The notes beneath the pieces are model-generated. The model did no database searches and was not told the DNA's origin. It was given only the letters and a program-made list of their open reading frames with translations. This document shows, in pieces, positions 7,201 to 9,045 of a stretch of 9,045 bases of DNA. Positions within the stretch are counted from its first letter, which is position 1. Each line of letters opens with the position of its first letter. The DNA is from an uncultured Clostridia bacterium (GTDB lineage: Bacteria; Bacillota_A; Clostridia; TANB77; CAG-508), in assembly GCA_947628335.1 (NCBI GenBank), contig CANQZT010000054.1, positions 1 through 9,045 on the forward strand. The letters are read 5' to 3'. The translations under genes and the position numbers were made by a program.

Positions 7201-7393
7201 ATGATACTTGTCTATTAGATCCACTAACATTTCCATATAATGCAAAAACTATTGCATCAAATATTGTTGTCTTTCCTGCTCCTGTATCACCTGTTATTAA
7301 AAATATTCCATTTTCACATATTTTTGAAAAATCTATTTCAACACAATCTTTATATGGACCAAAAGCAGATATTTCAATTTTAATTGGTTTCAT
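4277..7393 (-). CDS. sbcC: SbcC, Rad50/SMC-like ATPase subunit of SbcCD nuclease
   Basis: A 1038-residue protein of the usual SbcC length. With SbcD it forms the ATP-dependent complex that opens DNA hairpins and trims blocked double-strand ends. The ATPase half-domains lie at the two ends: Walker A GDTGAGKT at 35-42, Q-loop LAQGEF with Q154, ABC signature SLSGGES beginning at 942, and Walker B LFIDEGFGSLD with D978-E979. Between them are two long Lys/Glu-rich coiled-coil arms (roughly 185-495 and 515-880). They are joined by the zinc hook CPVC at residues 502-505, almost exactly mid-protein, through which two SbcC molecules dimerise. All expected residues are present and the frame is intact. 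The start has an AGAGGG ribosome site seven bases upstream and lies 33 bases after sbcD. The terminator follows the stop. Confidence 0.97.
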   Translation of the reverse strand: MKPIKIEISAFGPYKDCVEIDFSKICENGIFLITGDTGAGKTTIFDAIVFALYGNVSGSNRQVSSVRSDFATIDTKTYVKLEFSHKGKVYQVLRNPQYDRQKKSGEGFTTQFSDASIEEDGKVLASGVSNVDKKIQEILGIDVKQFKQISMLAQGEFLKILFADSKERTEIFRKIFDTYIYEDITKKLKEKQNDTAMNLNSYKTKFLTNTMNIKWSKEPEFLQTLSDKNIHNYIKDVLELLEIEVKNDQKDNDKINSDVYKLDKELKMKELKIQKAEEINSSYIRLDELMKKQTKQVEQKKNYDEKQKQVDNTQKILAMVLPKEQMYKKIQNEIEELNGNIKKNKEELEKLNKDEEEFKKKDIKVNEIKLKSNNLKIQYDIISKLENEIKNVDEILKVIDERDKYIEQIELLKKEEEQILKLKKIIQEYDNLSKEFEKIQLEQKKAIEIENIVRMREETSKNFDTKNKEFREIEDKYKLEEDKFYKGQAGILAKDLQEGQKCPVCGSIHHPELAKKSEALSKEELDELKIKKEKKEKEKNEVSERLSIYQAKIDTLIEDAEYDSTKKSISEYVTEINEKYKIQESNLKEKINEAESIYFDITKLKLDFDEFNYDGFKNDFDDNKKKMEDKLTRDNTLIDDFYKKMQSELSDKTDIKEYAEDIKLNYKNKKNEYREEGKIICDLYYEITKSVIDIEEFEYEQFKDEYEKSKREHSKKIIEVGTKISEFMKNLDDKGKELEKSKDEYEMAFKNLGFESEAKYKASIMDETILHDAIEEIQNYRNQCIEVNTQIKELKDNLKGNERIDIEKDKKEFETLKESLEELKEKQLKVNSKYTSNNNILEILNNDSGEVLKQTELYLTLEELYKTASGTLSGKRRIEFEQYIQAVYFDIILIEANKRLVKMTGNRYELVRKENSNKISDKIGLDLEVIDNYTGKRRDVKSLSGGESFKAALSLSLGVSDVIQSYSGGVVVDTLFIDEGFGSLDAESREQAINTLNLLTDNDKIIGIISHVTELKERIDKKIIIEKTSNGSKISLEV

Positions 7394-7426
7394 ATTATTC
7401 CCTCTTTATATTTTAATTTACTCGTA

Positions 7427-8584
7427 TTATTCTTGCTTTTTTACCTCTTTTACAACTTCTTGCATAATCTTAAGTTGTATTTCATTTAACTCTTGATTAT
7501 TTTGATATTTGTAAAACTCGTTGAACAACTCTACTTCGTCTTTCTTCTTTATATTATCAACATCTGATATTTTTATATTAGTATTTTTTGACATTTTTGA
7601 ATTTTCAACATCTAACTTTAAGGTATTAGGATAAATCTTTTTTATTTGACCTATTGCATCATACACTTGCTCTTCATTTGTTATTATAGCTTTTATATAA
7701 TCCTCTCGATTTGTTTTACTATAATTCTCTTCTTTTATTAGTTCTTCAATAGGTCCTTTTATAACTCTCATATCTCTTAATGGTTTTAAATGTAAAAAAT
7801 CAATATTTAGATTTCCCTTTTCTTTAAAATCAAGTATTGTTAATGCTTTATTTTGATTAACCTCTGAAAAAGAATATTTCAATATTGTTCCAGCATATCG
7901 TGCAGTATCTCTCCCTATTTTTTGTGGACCATGAATATGACCAAGAGCCACATAATCAAATTTTTCATAGCATGATACATCAACATTTTCTGTTCCACCA
8001 AGATATAAAGTTTCTGACTCACTTTTTTCAGGTTCTATATTTCCAGCTGTTACAAATTGATGTGATACAATAATATTTCTTTCTTTTTCTACTATATCTT
8101 CTTTTGCTATAATTTCTTTTACAGCATTATTATATGATGAAATATCCACTTTTTCATCAAAATATTGTTTAACTTCAACAGGCTTTATATACGGAAGCAT
8201 ATATACATTTAAATTTCCATACTCATCTTCAAATTTTACCTTATCTATTTTACCATTATATATAGAACTGATATATAAACCTTCATCTGCAAAAATTTCG
8301 CTTCCAAAATTTAATCTTTCCTTTGAATCATGGTTTCCTGCTATTAAACATACTTTTACATTTAGATCTTTTATTAATGTTTTCAAAAATTGATTAAGCA
8401 CCGTTACAGCATCACTTGGTGGTACACTTCTATCATAAACATCTCCTGAAATTAGCACAAGTTCAACTTCTTCTTCTCTTATCTTTTCAATAATTTGACC
8501 CAACATGTATTTTTGATCTTCTAACATTGATTGTTCATGCACTATCTTACCAATATGTAAATCAGCTAAATGTAATATTTTCAT
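7427..8584 (-). CDS. sbcD: SbcD, Mre11-like nuclease subunit of SbcCD
   Basis: A 385-residue metallophosphoesterase. Together with SbcC it acts as a Mn-dependent exonuclease and hairpin endonuclease in DNA repair. The metal and catalytic motifs appear in order: D8-L-H10 in the opening MKILHLADLH, GDVYDR with D48, GNHD at 83-86, H175 in IIVSHQF, and GHIHGP with H216 and H218. The remaining C-terminal region (about 260-385) is the less conserved capping and SbcC-binding part. The ATG at 8584 is preceded by GAAGGAG, 11 bases away, and the N-terminal motif rules out a later start. It begins 27 bases after the lexA stop with no terminator between, so it is probably co-transcribed with lexA and could share SOS control. 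Confidence 0.97.
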   Translation of the reverse strand: MKILHLADLHIGKIVHEQSMLEDQKYMLGQIIEKIREEEVELVLISGDVYDRSVPPSDAVTVLNQFLKTLIKDLNVKVCLIAGNHDSKERLNFGSEIFADEGLYISSIYNGKIDKVKFEDEYGNLNVYMLPYIKPVEVKQYFDEKVDISSYNNAVKEIIAKEDIVEKERNIIVSHQFVTAGNIEPEKSESETLYLGGTENVDVSCYEKFDYVALGHIHGPQKIGRDTARYAGTILKYSFSEVNQNKALTILDFKEKGNLNIDFLHLKPLRDMRVIKGPIEELIKEENYSKTNREDYIKAIITNEEQVYDAIGQIKKIYPNTLKLDVENSKMSKNTNIKISDVDNIKKKDEVELFNEFYKYQNNQELNEIQLKIMQEVVKEVKKQE

Positions 8585-8611
8585 ATATAATTTATCTCCT
8601 TCACATTTTGC

Positions 8612-9045
8612 TTACATTTTTCTAAATACTCCACTAACTTTTCCAAGTATTTTACAGTCTGGAACAATAATTGGATCCATTGTAGAATTTTCTGGTTGCA
8701 AACGAATATGGTCTTTCTCTTTATAAAAAGTTTTAACAGTTGCCTCATCTCCAATTAAAGCAACAACAATTTCTCCATTATTAGCAGTATTTTGCTTTCT
8801 TACAAGAATATAGTCCCCATCTAAAATTCCTGCTTCTATCATACTTTCTCCTCTTACAGTTAGCATAAAAGATTCGCTATTTCCTACAAAGTCAATTGGA
8901 ATTGGAAAAGTATCTGTTACATTTTCTACGGCTAAAATTGGGGCTCCTGCTGTAATTTTTCCTATTACAGGTACTTCTACCATTTCTTTTCCAGAATAAA
9001 ATTCTTTCATTGACAATTGATCTTTATCTTCTCCTGCTCCACCTT
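8612..9045 (-). CDS. lexA: LexA, SOS repressor (partial; N-terminal DNA-binding domain outside the window)
   Basis: The frame is open through the right edge, so only the hinge and C-terminal protease/dimerisation domain are visible (144 codons). The edge reads GGAGEDKDQ, a typical glycine-rich hinge. The self-cleavage Ala-Gly bond is in ITAGAP (Ala codon 8948-8950, Gly codon 8945-8947). The catalytic Ser is in RGESM (codon 8843-8845), and the general-base Lys is in EATVKTFY (codon 8732-8734). All residues needed for RecA-stimulated self-cleavage are present. The C-terminus KVSGVFRKM is typical of the family. The TTG at 9016 and the ATG just after it are internal codons, not the start, because the hinge continues upstream without a stop. 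LexA represses DNA-damage genes and normally its own operon; its promoter lies outside the window. LexA is favoured over a phage S24-type repressor because of the linked sbcD-sbcC genes. Confidence 0.94.
   Translation of the reverse strand, partial: GGAGEDKDQLSMKEFYSGKEMVEVPVIGKITAGAPILAVENVTDTFPIPIDFVGNSESFMLTVRGESMIEAGILDGDYILVRKQNTANNGEIVVALIGDEATVKTFYKEKDHIRLQPENSTMDPIIVPDCKILGKVSGVFRKM

Noticed and set aside
9008..9016. LexA start at the TTG or ATG near 9010
   Set aside because: The reading frame continues upstream to the edge with a glycine-rich hinge sequence, so these are internal codons and the gene is truncated by the window.

Overview
The window is very AT-rich and every supported gene is on the minus strand, so transcription runs from high to low coordinates. 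The low G+C, the strong AGGAGG-type ribosome binding sites, and the close linkage of lexA with sbcD and sbcC suggest a low-GC Firmicute, most likely in the Clostridia. The genus cannot be told from this sequence.

Right half (9045 down to 4277): a DNA-repair block, lexA (3' part only) - sbcD - sbcC. The gaps are 27 and 33 bases with no terminator between the genes, so this looks like one operon. LexA is the SOS repressor; SbcD is the Mre11-type nuclease and SbcC the Rad50-type ATPase of the SbcCD complex. A strong intrinsic terminator (4221-4261) closes the block.

Middle (4276 to 3980): a 297-base gene-free gap holding that terminator, a good promoter for the next operon (-35 at 4042-4047, -10 at 4019-4024), two copies of a 14-bp near-palindrome upstream of the promoter, and an inverted repeat across the -10 and predicted start. 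I see nothing recognisable in about 4111-4220.

Left half (3979 to 1): the start of a BREX phage-defence operon: brxA, brxB, two unrecognised genes, then the first 321 codons of brxC, which runs off the left edge. The usual later BREX genes (pglX, pglZ, brxL) would lie beyond it. In ordinary type 1 BREX loci brxB is followed directly by brxC. Here a two-gene cassette (1903-2742 and 996-1901) is inserted. It is clearly more AT-rich than its neighbours (about 17-18% G+C in hand-counted samples, against 25% for brxC, 29% for brxB and 31% for sbcC). Its second gene encodes an HExxH metalloprotease of ImmA/IrrE style; its first encodes a 279-residue protein I do not recognise. The cassette is the most novel part of the window: a candidate accessory module, possibly a regulator or a toxin-antitoxin-like pair, wired into the BREX transcript.
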